Assembly: GCA_035492535.1 (NCBI GenBank)
Contig: DATJJM010000362.1
Span: 19,336 to 83,335, forward strand
From: JAMXLO01 sp035492535
GTDB lineage: Bacteria > Pseudomonadota > Alphaproteobacteria > Acetobacterales > Acetobacteraceae
Reading direction: 5' to 3'
Length of the DNA stretch: 64,000 nucleotides
Below, piece after piece: positions 17,328 to 26,841 of this stretch. Below the pieces are notes generated by a model. It did not search any database, was not told where the DNA came from, and worked only from the letters and a program-made list of their open reading frames with translations. Position numbers and translations under genes: made by a program. Positions within the stretch are counted from its first letter, which is position 1, and the number at the start of each line of letters is the position of its first letter.

Positions 17328-18380
17328 ATGAGACCAGTCGAAATCGCTCTGGTTGATCACACGGAAAAGAGCAAGCATTTCGTCGGGAACAAAATAAAAG
17401 CCACCGTAGCGGCACTCAACATCCAGGCGGCGCAACTGCGCAGATGCTGGACGACGACCCCCCCGGCAATCGTTTTAGAATTGGATGATCTGAGGGACAT
17501 CGAAAGCGGTCCACCCGGCGTATGGCCGATTGTCCTGGTCGACGATCTCGGTGGACCTGGCAACGGCTTCCATACCACCGCGCATTATCGGCCGTACGCG
17601 AAGGTCGCAGTGCACGACGATGATTGGACAATAGCTGCCAGCCACGAAATGCTGGAAATGCTGCTCGATCCGAGTGGCAACAGACTCCAGGTCGGGCGCG
17701 CGATCGGGCTCGATGGCGCGAACGCCATCACGGATGGCACGGCACACGTCGAATACATCCTTGAAATCTGCGATCCCTGCGCGGCGCGTGACTGCGCCTA
17801 CCGTATCAACGATACGACCTGGGTGTCCGATTTTGTCACTCCCGACTTCTACGCCCCGAGGGAAGTTCCCGGTACTCACTACACTTTCAGGCACAACATA
17901 AAAGCGCCGCGCCGCATCTTGCGCGGAGGCTACATCACCTGGGTTCAGACTGAGCGCAAGCAGGCATTCATGCATCAGATGACCTGGCTCGGTACCGATA
18001 CGCCAGTCCTCTCCGAAAAATCCGCCGTCAATATCACTGCGGATACGCCCAACCTTCGCTCATATTCAGATTCGGTGATGGGCTCGCTCATGCACGAGCA
18101 CGCAGGCAAGTGTCGCCGTCCAGGCGCGCGGCAGCCGCTCGAGCCCGGCAAGAGCACGCGCGCAGTCGAGCACAAGCATGACCACTGGGTCACCTTCCAC
18201 TGCGATGGGACCATCGAGAGGACTGTGTGGGAGGACGGAAAGAAAGACCAACCGTTCACCTATATCGAACGCGTCAAAGCGCATGAGCCCGTCTTGCGAC
18301 GTGCCGGCACGAACCAAATCGTCAGGAATGCCGGCTCTGCGCCCATCTTCTTCGACAAGGATCCCATTTCGCCCAGATAA
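17328..18380 (+). CDS. Uncharacterised protein with HExxE metallopeptidase-like motif
   Basis: I do not recognise a named family. The 350-residue protein has no signal peptide or membrane helix. SHEMLEMLLDP at about 105-115 is an HExxE motif with a downstream Asp-Pro, resembling zinc-binding helices of metallopeptidase-like proteins. A CDPCAARDC cluster follows near 149-157. The C-terminal third (from about 265) is basic and His-rich. GGGAGAAGG lies a few bases before the ATG. The gene runs convergently into the cyclase gene with a 13-bp gap. Confidence 0.7.
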   Translation: MRPVEIALVDHTEKSKHFVGNKIKATVAALNIQAAQLRRCWTTTPPAIVLELDDLRDIESGPPGVWPIVLVDDLGGPGNGFHTTAHYRPYAKVAVHDDDWTIAASHEMLEMLLDPSGNRLQVGRAIGLDGANAITDGTAHVEYILEICDPCAARDCAYRINDTTWVSDFVTPDFYAPREVPGTHYTFRHNIKAPRRILRGGYITWVQTERKQAFMHQMTWLGTDTPVLSEKSAVNITADTPNLRSYSDSVMGSLMHEHAGKCRRPGARQPLEPGKSTRAVEHKHDHWVTFHCDGTIERTVWEDGKKDQPFTYIERVKAHEPVLRRAGTNQIVRNAGSAPIFFDKDPISPR

Positions 18381-18393
18381 GCGCCGTGCGGCG

Positions 18394-21369
18394 TCACCCA
18401 GCAGCGCGTGATGCCAATCGAGCGGCAGTTCGCAGCGATGCCGTATCGCCCTGCAACGCGGCGAGTTCCTCGGCTTCCGCACGGCGGCCTGCGGCTTCCG
18501 TTGGACGTCCAGCCGCCGATAGCGCCTCGGCAAGCAGTGCCAGTCGCAGCGGTTGCTGGAACATGAGTCCCATACCGGCAGCACCTTTTACGGCCAATTC
18601 CAGCCACTCCAGGCCGGCGTCCACCCGCCCCGACGCCAGCTCAGCGGCGCCGAGCAGGCTTTGTGCAACCGGCCGCATCAAGTCCGCCTCTGCCCGATCG
18701 CAAAGCGCCACGGCTTCCGTGAGCCGCAAGACCGCCTCGGTTGCGGCACCGAGGCTCAGCAGCAGATATCCCTCGGCCAAAGTCGAAAAGATGAAGTTGA
18801 ACGGGCGGGAGACCTTCTCGGCACGCGCGTTGCACACCTGCGCTATCGCATTGGCCGCGTCGAATTGTTCGAGATCGGTCAGCGCACGTGTCTGATAGCC
18901 AAGTGCCACGACGGCGAGCCGATCGTCGAGCCCAAACCGGCCGCCGAGTTCCGGGTCCTCGGCGTGTGCAGCGACGTCGGCCATCGATGCCGCCGAATCG
19001 GCAAGTGCGCCTTGGCCAAACTGACCAAGCGCACGCTCGAACACGGCGCGCAGCTTCAATGCCGCATCGTTCTGCGTTTCTGCCAAAGCCTCTGCGCGCC
19101 TGGCTGCCGCTATGGTGGCCACATAATCTCCCGCAAGCCATGCGTGGTGGCTCTGAAAAATGTAGAGCTGTCCAAGCCTGTTGTTATCTTCGAGCCGTTC
19201 CGCCAGCGCCGCAGCCTCATGCAGCCTGGCCTGCAAATGTGTCATCCGTCCCAGCCGGAACAGCGGGTCTCGCAAGGCCAGGCGAAGGTCCATCCCGATG
19301 GACAGTGACGCGTCATCTTCCGGGAGACGGCCAAGCGCTTCCAGAGCCTCTTCAAAGAAGCGAACTGCCTCGCGGTTCGCATGATGCGACGCGGCACGCT
19401 CGCCGGCGGCCCGAGCATGTCGCAGCGCCGCCTCCCAGGCTTCTCCAAGGCGGGCATGCCGTGCCAGGACCGCTGCTTCATCGGCAGCCCGGTCACGTGC
19501 AAGGCGCTCCATCTCGGCCGCGATCCGCGCATGCAGGGCGCGCCGCCGCGGGCGAGTCAACCCACGATAGACCACCTCTTGCAGAAGCGGATGTCGGCAT
19601 GCGATGCGCGCCGAGCCACCTGCACCGTCAATGCGTACGAGTCCTGTGCGTTCGAGTTCGGCAGCCGCCAAGCGTGCCTGGCTGCTGTCGGAACCGGTGT
19701 CGATCACTGACGAGAGCAACTCGGCCGTTGTCGGTTCGCCCACCGTCACCAGGGCCTCGATGAATTGCTTCTCGTCTGGTCTAAGGGCGTCGACTCTCGC
19801 GCTGAGAATGGACGTCACCGTCGGCGGCACCTGGGCAGGATCGGGAATGGCCGCGGCTTCCTCAATGAAAAAGGGATTTCCGGCGGTACGATCCGCCAGA
19901 TCAGCCACGGTCGCATCGCTGATCGCCCGTTGTCCCAGCACGCTGCGTGCGAGTTGCCGCGCCTCGGCCGGTAAAAGAGGAGACAGAGAGACATTGGTCA
20001 GCGCGGGATGCCCAGCCCATGCGAACCGATACCCCGAGCGCCATCCCAACAGCAGCAGCAGGCGTGATCCTTCGAGCGCACCGAGCAGCCGTTCGATCAC
20101 TTCGTAGGTCCCGGAATCGGTCCAGTGGACGTCGTCGAGCACCACCAGCAGCGGCTTGTCGAGCGCCGCCTGCAGCAGTGCCGAAAGGCACCCCTCGATG
20201 ATCCTGCGGCGTCGTACATTGGGAGCAAGCGCCGCCAGGCCTGACACAGCCACCCTGCCTGGACGATATGGCTGCCCGGCTGGACTGAGCTCGATTCCGG
20301 CAGATGGGGCACTGATGCCTTGCAACGCTGCAATGGCATCCAACGCTTCCGCCGGCGGCGCGTCCGGCGCCGCTGCCACCATTTCCAGCCTCGCGCGGGT
20401 CGCTTGCGCCTCCTCGGTCGCGTCAAGTCCGATCAGGCGCCGTGTCAGCACGCGCATCGAGTGGAAGCCGCTATCGTCACGCCAACGGCTGCATGTTGCC
20501 TCCAGCACCCGGACGCCGCTGCGCGCCGCGACGAACTCGCGGATCAGCCGCGATTTCCCGACACCGGCGTCGCCTTCAAGCGCTATGGCGCACCCATGTC
20601 CTGCCGCCGCTCGACCAAACGCTGTCTCCAGCAGATGCAACTCGCGTGAGCGGTTAACGAACGGGGACAGTCCCCTCCTTCCGGCGACGTCAAGCCGGGT
20701 CAGCGACGCGTCGGCTGCCTGAAGCACGTGCACGCCCATAGGCCTATCGAAACCGCGGAATGGTTGCGGTCCGACAATTCTGGTCTCGACCCGACCACGC
20801 GCGAGGGCAAAGGTCGTATCGCTGATCCAGGTGCTGCCTGCCGCAGCAGCCTGCTGGAGGCGCGCGGCGAAATGCACAGCCTCTCCCGCCGCATCCACCG
20901 TCTCCAGATTGCCGACACGCAGCGGGTGGACCACGATTTCGCCGGAGTTGACCCCGACGCGCAACTCTACCCCCAGGCCGGACCGTCCGAGCGCGGTGTG
21001 CATCTCCAATGCTGCACAGCATGCGCCCAAAGCGTGTTCCTCATCGGAGAACGGCGCGCCGAACAGTGCCATCAGCCCGTCCCCGGTGACCCGGTTCACC
21101 GTGCCACCGTAGCGCTGCACAGCCTCCGAAAGCAGGTTGAGCGCCGGGCGCAAGATGTCGAGCGCGACCTCAGGGTCGCTCCTGCTCACCAGCGACGTCG
21201 AACCGACGATATCGGCGAACAGAATCGTCGCGTTCTTGCGTTCGTCCTGTTGCAGCACACGTCCCGCTGCCCGATCGAACGCAGGCTGCCTGAAGTCGTC
21301 AGGCCTGTTATCGGCGCCGGGCCCGTCAGATGGCTCAGTCGATTGCACGGAGCTCACCCCGCATTCCAT
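18394..21369 (-). CDS. Class III nucleotide cyclase fused to AAA ATPase and TPR-like region
   Basis: The 991-residue protein starts with a class III adenylate/guanylate cyclase domain. Metal-binding Asp53 (FADIVGST) and Asp97 (GDGLMALFG) are present. The usual transition-state Asn (VNxAAR) reads VHFAAR, with His for Asn but Arg kept. A STAND-like ATPase follows, with Walker A GDAGVGKS at 266-273 and Walker B LLVVLDDVHW. About 400 helical, Ala/Leu-rich residues resembling TPR repeats complete it. This architecture belongs to signalling proteins in which the ATPase/TPR part senses partners. Whether the cyclase is active is open because of the His. Confidence 0.88.
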   Translation of the reverse strand: MECGVSSVQSTEPSDGPGADNRPDDFRQPAFDRAAGRVLQQDERKNATILFADIVGSTSLVSRSDPEVALDILRPALNLLSEAVQRYGGTVNRVTGDGLMALFGAPFSDEEHALGACCAALEMHTALGRSGLGVELRVGVNSGEIVVHPLRVGNLETVDAAGEAVHFAARLQQAAAAGSTWISDTTFALARGRVETRIVGPQPFRGFDRPMGVHVLQAADASLTRLDVAGRRGLSPFVNRSRELHLLETAFGRAAAGHGCAIALEGDAGVGKSRLIREFVAARSGVRVLEATCSRWRDDSGFHSMRVLTRRLIGLDATEEAQATRARLEMVAAAPDAPPAEALDAIAALQGISAPSAGIELSPAGQPYRPGRVAVSGLAALAPNVRRRRIIEGCLSALLQAALDKPLLVVLDDVHWTDSGTYEVIERLLGALEGSRLLLLLGWRSGYRFAWAGHPALTNVSLSPLLPAEARQLARSVLGQRAISDATVADLADRTAGNPFFIEEAAAIPDPAQVPPTVTSILSARVDALRPDEKQFIEALVTVGEPTTAELLSSVIDTGSDSSQARLAAAELERTGLVRIDGAGGSARIACRHPLLQEVVYRGLTRPRRRALHARIAAEMERLARDRAADEAAVLARHARLGEAWEAALRHARAAGERAASHHANREAVRFFEEALEALGRLPEDDASLSIGMDLRLALRDPLFRLGRMTHLQARLHEAAALAERLEDNNRLGQLYIFQSHHAWLAGDYVATIAAARRAEALAETQNDAALKLRAVFERALGQFGQGALADSAASMADVAAHAEDPELGGRFGLDDRLAVVALGYQTRALTDLEQFDAANAIAQVCNARAEKVSRPFNFIFSTLAEGYLLLSLGAATEAVLRLTEAVALCDRAEADLMRPVAQSLLGAAELASGRVDAGLEWLELAVKGAAGMGLMFQQPLRLALLAEALSAAGRPTEAAGRRAEAEELAALQGDTASLRTAARLASRAAG

Positions 21370-21580
21370 GACAGTTGTGAACCCGACGCATTTCCTGCGT
21401 CACCCCACCGCAATCTTCCATCACTGTGGGAATTGATCAAGGAATGGGCCAGGGTTGCGCTGATCGACGCGGCTGGCCGCCGCGCAGACTGACGGCCTGT
21501 GGCCCGCAATGTCGTCGAATAGTTGCCGAGATCAGGCGAAAACCGGATCTTCCGGCGCAGAAGCACCTGAAGGACGCACC

Positions 21581-22591
21581 ATGCTCGCGAAGTTTCCACG
21601 CTACAAGCTGACCTTCGGCCCGACGCCGATCGAGCCACTGCCGCGCCTGACCAACCATCTCGGCGGCGCAGTCGAGATTTTCGCGAAACGCGAGGACTGC
21701 AATTCCGGCCTCGCCTTCGGTGGCAACAAGCTGCGCAAGCTGGAATACATCGTGCCAGACGCGATCGCCTCCAATGCGGATACACTCGTTTCGATCGGCG
21801 GCGTGCAATCCAACCACACGCGGATGGTCGCGGCGGTCGCCGCCAGGCTCGGCATGAAGTGCCTGCTGATCCAGGAGAGCTGGGTGCCGCACGAGGACGC
21901 CGTTTACGATCGCGTCGGCAACATCCTGCTATCGCGCCTTATGGGCGCGGAGACACGGCTGGTCGATGAAGGCTTCGACATCGGCATTCGCGCAAGCTGG
22001 ACTGCTGCGCTGGACGAAGTACGCGCGCGGGGCGGCAAGCCATATGCCATTCCAGCTGGTGCGTCCGTACACAAGTTCGGCGGCCTCGGCTATGTCGGCT
22101 TCGCCGAGGAGGTCCGCGCCCAGGAGGCGCAGACGGGCCTGCGCTTCGACTACATCATCGTCTGCACGGTCACCGGATCGACCCATGCCGGCATGGTCGC
22201 AGGCTTCGCGCCGGACGGGCGTACACGGAACGTCATCGGCATCGATGCGTCGGCGACGCCCGCCCAAACGAAGGCGCAGGTGCTCGAGATTGCGCGGAAC
22301 ACGGCGGAGCTGGTAGGCGTGCGCGCCATCACCGCTGACGACATCGTGCTGTTGGAGGACTATGCGTATCCCTGTTACGGCGTCCCATCGAAAGAGACGC
22401 TGGAGGCCATACGACTCTCTGCGCGTCTGGAAGGCATGATCACCGATCCGGTCTATGAAGGAAAATCCATGCAGGCCCTGGTCGACCTCGTGCGCAAGGG
22501 CTTCTTCCCCGCTGGATCAAAAGTGCTTTATGCCCATCTCGGCGGTGCGCCAGCATTGAATGGCTACAGCTACACGTTTCGTAACGGATAG
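21581..22591 (+). CDS. acdS: 1-aminocyclopropane-1-carboxylate (ACC) deaminase
   Basis: AcdS is a PLP enzyme that splits ACC, the ethylene precursor, to 2-oxobutyrate and ammonia. The 336-residue length equals the family norm. GGNKLRKLEY contains the PLP lysine. Residues that separate true deaminases from D-cysteine desulfhydrases are present: Glu in DPVYEGKSM and Leu in YAHLGGAPALN. The ATG at 21581 is preceded by AAGGA; a longer frame from 21509 has no such signal and an unusual N-terminus. It suggests life with plants or use of ACC as nitrogen source. Divergent from the cyclase gene. Confidence 0.95.
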   Translation: MLAKFPRYKLTFGPTPIEPLPRLTNHLGGAVEIFAKREDCNSGLAFGGNKLRKLEYIVPDAIASNADTLVSIGGVQSNHTRMVAAVAARLGMKCLLIQESWVPHEDAVYDRVGNILLSRLMGAETRLVDEGFDIGIRASWTAALDEVRARGGKPYAIPAGASVHKFGGLGYVGFAEEVRAQEAQTGLRFDYIIVCTVTGSTHAGMVAGFAPDGRTRNVIGIDASATPAQTKAQVLEIARNTAELVGVRAITADDIVLLEDYAYPCYGVPSKETLEAIRLSARLEGMITDPVYEGKSMQALVDLVRKGFFPAGSKVLYAHLGGAPALNGYSYTFRNG

Positions 22592-22723
22592 CCGCGCCGC
22601 ATAACGCCGAATTTAGAGAATTAAATCCGTCTTTAATCGAAGACGCGTCATGCGCACCATACATCGGCCGCGCTGCGAGGGTCCACGCGGACTCTGGCAG
22701 TGTCTACTGCAAAGGATAAACCG

Positions 22724-22972
22724 ATGAAGACGATGCTTCTGGCCGCTGCTGCCGTGCTCTCCCTCGGCGTGGGCGCGGCCTACGCCGATAGCGAAGGCGG
22801 CAGTGGCGAGGACGGGGGAACGATCCCCAACACATATTTCACGGAGCTTCCCGGTGTTGATGCGCAGCAGGGCGAGCAGCCCAACAATGTCGCAGTCAAC
22901 GCACCCACCGCGCCAACGCACTCCGCTGCGGCCGTCGTTGCTCCGCGCTCCGTGTCAGGCAACGGAAGCTGA
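22724..22972 (+). CDS. Small exported protein of unknown function
   Basis: The 82-residue protein starts with a signal peptide (MKTMLLAAAAVLSLGVGAAYA) and a likely cleavage after AYA. The mature part is about 61 residues, acidic and Gly/Ser-rich at first, then Ala/Pro-rich, with no Cys. AAAGGA lies 8 nt before the ATG; an earlier start at 22700 would spoil the signal peptide. I do not recognise a family. A strong hairpin follows the gene. Confidence 0.7.
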   Translation: MKTMLLAAAAVLSLGVGAAYADSEGGSGEDGGTIPNTYFTELPGVDAQQGEQPNNVAVNAPTAPTHSAAAVVAPRSVSGNGS

Positions 22973-22982
22973 GGTTTCCGGA

Positions 22983-23005
22983 CGGGCCGGCCGAGCGCCG
23001 GCCCG
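22983..23005. terminator. Strong GC hairpin between convergent genes
   Basis: A 9-bp perfect stem (CGGGCCGGC / GCCGGCCCG) encloses a 5-nt loop between the end of the small exported protein and the end of the histidine kinase gene. There is no T-tract, so it may be a weak bidirectional terminator or an mRNA 3'-end stabiliser. Confidence 0.5.
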
Positions 23006-23007
23006 AT

Positions 23008-24366
23008 TCACGCGGCGTGACAGCCGATCTCAATACGGCAACCTGGTCCATCCAGAATCGTCAGGCTGAAGCCGTGCAGCTTCACGATGGCTGCGACAAG
23101 GCTGAGGCCCAGTCCCACACCAACAGCATGCCGACTTTTGTCTGATCGATAGAACCGCGTAAACACGGCCTCACGTTCCGTGTCCGTGATGCCGGGGCCG
23201 GTATCCTCGACGCGCACGGCGGGACCAGCAGGTCGTTGCAACAGCCGGAGCGAAACTGAACCGCTCGCCGGCGTGAACTTCACCGCATTGTCCACCAGAT
23301 TCGCGACTGCCTCCAGCAACAGGTCATGATCGCCGGCCACAGACTGTGCGTCGTGTACGTCCAGCAAGAGAGAAACGCCTTTGTCCTCGGCGATCGGCTG
23401 ATAGAGCTCGTGTACGGCCTGAAGGACCTCGGCAAGCCGGACGGTCGCCATGCCGGCAATGCGTCGGCCGTGGTCGATTTCAGCAATCCGCAAGAGCGCA
23501 GTGATGATCGACAGTGACTGGTCCAGTCCTGCGATCGCTCGTTCTGTTGCCGCTGACAGCTCGGGCAATGTCCTCGCGCTGTCGCGTCCCCGTTCCAGAA
23601 GTGCGCGCACTCGGGTCAGGGGGGTGCGAAGATCATGTGCGATGTCATCCCCGACGCTCGCCAGCTCGGTGACCAGCCGCTCAATCTGGTCCAGCATCGC
23701 GTTGACGATCTTCGCCAACCGGTTAAGCGGATCGTCGTAGAGTCTGACCGGCAGCCGTTCGTTCAATGCGCCGGCCATGACACGCTGCACCTGGCGGTTC
23801 ATCGCATCGATCCGGCGCTGCGCACGCCGTGTCAGCCACGCGCCTGTGATCAGAGCAAGGCACACGGCTGGCAGCAGCCCCATCATCAACGCGCGCGCCA
23901 CCAGAGGCGCCACCTGTCGCAGATCGCCGGTATCGTGTCCGACCAGAAGTATGTCGCCCGATGCCAGGCGGCGGGCGACAACGCGAGCAGCCTGTGCCTC
24001 GCGACCGCGCGTGTCCACGCGCACCACCTCCACGGCTCGTGGTGACTCGTCCAGTGGTAAGCCCGGTGGCAGAGATGCAACGTTGCCGGCAATTGGCGCG
24101 CCGTCCGGTGCGAACAGTTCCGCCAGTTTCACGCGGCGAGGATCGTCCGCCAGATGGGTGGCAACGAAATGCAGCGCCTGTGTCCGCGGCAGGTTCGCAT
24201 CAAAGTGTGAGTTGGCACGAACGATCGTATCGACATTGCCGGTGATATACATCGCCGTTTGCCAGTAGACGAAGCCGAACAGTAGCACTGTGCAGACACC
24301 GAACGCTCCGGCAACGGCGAGCGCCCAGCGGACCGTCGTCGAATAGAAAACGTCAGCCAGGCGCAC
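23008..24366 (-). CDS. Two-component sensor histidine kinase (HAMP type)
   Basis: The 452-residue inner-membrane kinase has membrane helices near 13-36 and 155-178 around a periplasmic sensor of about 115 residues. A HAMP linker follows, then the H-box with His244 (DDIAHDLRTPL), N-box (NLVDNAVKFTP), and G-boxes (EDTGPGI, GVGLGLSLV). It autophosphorylates and passes phosphate to the regulator encoded just upstream, whose gene it overlaps by 14 bp. The stimulus cannot be inferred. Confidence 0.95.
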   Translation of the reverse strand: MRLADVFYSTTVRWALAVAGAFGVCTVLLFGFVYWQTAMYITGNVDTIVRANSHFDANLPRTQALHFVATHLADDPRRVKLAELFAPDGAPIAGNVASLPPGLPLDESPRAVEVVRVDTRGREAQAARVVARRLASGDILLVGHDTGDLRQVAPLVARALMMGLLPAVCLALITGAWLTRRAQRRIDAMNRQVQRVMAGALNERLPVRLYDDPLNRLAKIVNAMLDQIERLVTELASVGDDIAHDLRTPLTRVRALLERGRDSARTLPELSAATERAIAGLDQSLSIITALLRIAEIDHGRRIAGMATVRLAEVLQAVHELYQPIAEDKGVSLLLDVHDAQSVAGDHDLLLEAVANLVDNAVKFTPASGSVSLRLLQRPAGPAVRVEDTGPGITDTEREAVFTRFYRSDKSRHAVGVGLGLSLVAAIVKLHGFSLTILDGPGCRIEIGCHAA

Positions 24367-25030
24367 GAAGCATGAATCCAGCGCCGCGCACGCTCAGGAT
24401 CATCGGCGGCTCATCGGGCCCATCGACCTTGCGGCGCAACCGGCCGATATGCACATCCACGAGGTTCGTCTGTGGCACGAACCGATAGTTCCATACGTTC
24501 TCCAAAAGCATGGCGCGGGTCAGCACCTGACCTTCGCGACGCATCATGTATTCCAGCAACAGGAATTCGCGAGGCAGCAGGTCGAGAACGCGCCGGCCAC
24601 GATGCGCCGCTCGCGCCAGGAGATCGAGTTCCAGAGGCCCCACGTGCAGCACGGTCTCACGCGGATCCGCCGGCCGGCGCAACAATGCCTCCAGCCTCGC
24701 AGCCAGTTCCGACAGGGCGAACGGCTTGGCGAGATAATCGTCGCCACCTGCACGCAGCCCGCGGACACGATCATTCACCGCATTGAGGGCGCTCAGCACA
24801 AGGACCGGTGTCCTGATGCCTTCGTGTCGCAGGGTCTCGACGACGGTTAGCCCATCGAGTCCTGGCAGCATCCGATCCACCACCAGCACATCCCAGCCAC
24901 CGGCGCGCGCCCTTTCCAGACCTTCGATTCCGTCCGCGGCGCGATCGAGGGCGTAACCTCGGTTGTCGAGCGCCGTTACGATTTCCTCGGCGGTACCATC
25001 ATCATCTTCTATGACAAGCACGTTGGCCAT
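24353..25030 (-). CDS. OmpR/PhoB-type response regulator
   Basis: The 225-residue protein has a receiver domain with the acidic pair near residues 8-10, phosphoacceptor Asp52 (VVDRMLPGLDG) and Lys in LAKPFALSEL. A C-terminal winged helix follows (LLPREFLLLEYMM, then VDVHIGRLRRKVD). It is the cognate partner of the overlapping kinase. I chose the start at MANVLVIEDD because that is the usual first strand; an in-frame ATG five codons earlier is possible. It sits 24 bp after truA. Confidence 0.95.
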   Translation of the reverse strand: MANVLVIEDDDGTAEEIVTALDNRGYALDRAADGIEGLERARAGGWDVLVVDRMLPGLDGLTVVETLRHEGIRTPVLVLSALNAVNDRVRGLRAGGDDYLAKPFALSELAARLEALLRRPADPRETVLHVGPLELDLLARAAHRGRRVLDLLPREFLLLEYMMRREGQVLTRAMLLENVWNYRFVPQTNLVDVHIGRLRRKVDGPDEPPMILSVRGAGFMLRAPG

Positions 25031-25054
25031 GGCGACCATCTCCATGTGGGTCGT

Positions 25055-25831
25055 TCATGCCGGGGGACCAACCTCGCCGAACGGCGGCACATTGTATCGT
25101 ACTGCAATCAGGCACAGCCCATCAGGGGGGGCCGTGGGTCCGCCGGCGGAACGATCACGCGCCGTGAGCGCGGCAGCAACACGTTCGGCTGACCAGCTTC
25201 CATCACCAACCAGTTTCAGGGTACCGACCATGTTCCGCACTTGGTGGTGCAGGAAGCTGCGCGCTTCGGCTCTGATCTCCACGAACGCACCGTCGCGCCG
25301 CACATCCAGTCGATCCAGCGTGCGCAAGGGACTTTTCGCCTGGCACGCGGCTGCACGGAACGAAGAGAAGTCGTGCCTGCCAAGCAACGTCTTCGCTGCC
25401 TCATGCATCGCGGTGGCGTCGAGCGGCGCAGGCACGTGCCAGACACGGCCGGCAAGCAGGGCAGGGCGGGCACGGCGGTTCAGGATGCGATAGCGGTAGG
25501 CCCTGCCGATCGCCGAGAAGCGAGCACTCCACCCCTCTGGCACAGCGGACGCTTCCAGAACTACCACGGGATGAGGCTTCATGTGAAAATTCAGCGCGTC
25601 GCGCAGCTTGTACGCCGTGAAACCGTCAGGCAGTTCGATGTGGGCGACCTGACCTGAAGCGTGCACTCCTGCGTCAGTGCGCCCTGCGACTGTGCTGGCG
25701 ACCGGTGCACCATGGTTGAGATTCGCCGCGGCCGTCTCCAGCACCTCCTGCACCGATAATCCTGTCGCCTGTCGCTGCCATCCAACGAACGGGTTGCCGT
25801 CGTACTCCAGCAGGAGGCCCCAGCGCGTCAT
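25055..25831 (-). CDS. truA: tRNA pseudouridine(38-40) synthase TruA
   Basis: TruA isomerises uridines 38-40 in the anticodon arm of many tRNAs. From the chosen start it has 258 residues and opens MTRWGLLLEYDG, matching other TruA N-termini. The catalytic Asp lies in AGRTDAGVHASGQ near residue 50. FHMKPHP-type and FLHHQVRNMVGTL segments follow as in the family. An ATG ten codons earlier (25861) is in frame but adds residues not expected here. It follows fmt and def in the same direction. Confidence 0.96.
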   Translation of the reverse strand: MTRWGLLLEYDGNPFVGWQRQATGLSVQEVLETAAANLNHGAPVASTVAGRTDAGVHASGQVAHIELPDGFTAYKLRDALNFHMKPHPVVVLEASAVPEGWSARFSAIGRAYRYRILNRRARPALLAGRVWHVPAPLDATAMHEAAKTLLGRHDFSSFRAAACQAKSPLRTLDRLDVRRDGAFVEIRAEARSFLHHQVRNMVGTLKLVGDGSWSAERVAAALTARDRSAGGPTAPPDGLCLIAVRYNVPPFGEVGPPA

Positions 25832-25928
25832 GCGACCACACTTAATGCCCCTGCCGGCCATCGCGCCAGCGCATCAAGATCCGGTGTCTCCACCAGAGCA
25901 TAGCTCCAGCGTTCGGCTCCTCGCCGGG

Positions 25929-26837
25929 CTAGGACGCCAGTATCGTTCCAGCGGCCACGGGATGTCCGCGCAGGAAGGTCGCCGCATCCATTGCTGGACG
26001 TCCCGCCAGCTGGACACGGGTCAACCGAAGCCCAGCAGTCCCGCATCCAATTGCCAGATGGTCGTCAAGGGCCGTGCCCGGCGGCCCGCTCACATCGAGC
26101 AGTTCCGCCCGGAGGACCTTGAGCATCTGTCCTCGTAGGGTCGTGAACGTCCCTGGCCATGGATCAAACGCGCGGACCTGCCGTTCGAGGGAGCCAGCGT
26201 CCAGGGTCCAATCGATCCGGCCGGCCTCACGGGTCAGCTTCGGGGCGTACACGGCGCCATCGTTCGGCTGTGACACCGGATGGGGAGCCTCCGCCAATGC
26301 CCGGAGTATCAGCCGGGCGCCCAGCCTGGACAACGTGTCGTGCAACATCGCGGCTGTGGTGTGCGGCCCGATTGGGACTGCCTCACGCAGGAGCATCGGC
26401 CCGGTATCCAGCCCCGCGTCCATCTGCATGATTGTCACGCCGGTCTCGGCATCGCCGGCCAGAACGGCCGCCTGGATTGGCGCTGCCCCGCGCCAGCGAG
26501 GCAGGAGGCTGGCATGGATGTTCAGGCAGCCGCGCGCTGGCGCCGTCAGCATGGCAGGCGGCAGGATCAGCCCGTAGGCCGCTACCACGGCCGCATCCAG
26601 GCCCAGGGCCGCGAAGCCTGCTTGTTCGGCCGGATCGGTCCGCAGGCGGCGCGGCGTCCGGACGGTCAGACCCAGGGACTCGCCCGCCACCTGAACGGCA
26701 CAGGGCCGCAGATTGTAGCCTCGACCGGCTGGCTTCGGCGGCTGGCAGTACACGGCAACGATCTCGTGCCCTGCGCGGTGCAGTGCCTGTAGCGCCGGGA
26801 CGGCGAAATCCGGACTGCCCATGAATGCCAGGCGCAT
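25929..26837 (-). CDS. fmt: Methionyl-tRNA formyltransferase Fmt
   Basis: Fmt formylates initiator Met-tRNA using 10-formyl-tetrahydrofolate. The 302-residue protein opens MRLAFMGSPDFAVPAL. It has the catalytic set: Asn and His in LNIHASLLPRWRGAAPIQ and Asp in MDAGLDTGPML. A C-terminal beta-barrel domain follows. The start at 26837 avoids overlap with def, which ends 4 bp upstream; a frame to 26882 would overlap it by 41 bp. The def-fmt order is the classic pair for adding and removing formyl groups. Confidence 0.97.
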   Translation of the reverse strand: MRLAFMGSPDFAVPALQALHRAGHEIVAVYCQPPKPAGRGYNLRPCAVQVAGESLGLTVRTPRRLRTDPAEQAGFAALGLDAAVVAAYGLILPPAMLTAPARGCLNIHASLLPRWRGAAPIQAAVLAGDAETGVTIMQMDAGLDTGPMLLREAVPIGPHTTAAMLHDTLSRLGARLILRALAEAPHPVSQPNDGAVYAPKLTREAGRIDWTLDAGSLERQVRAFDPWPGTFTTLRGQMLKVLRAELLDVSGPPGTALDDHLAIGCGTAGLRLTRVQLAGRPAMDAATFLRGHPVAAGTILAS

Positions 26838-26841
26838 CGCT

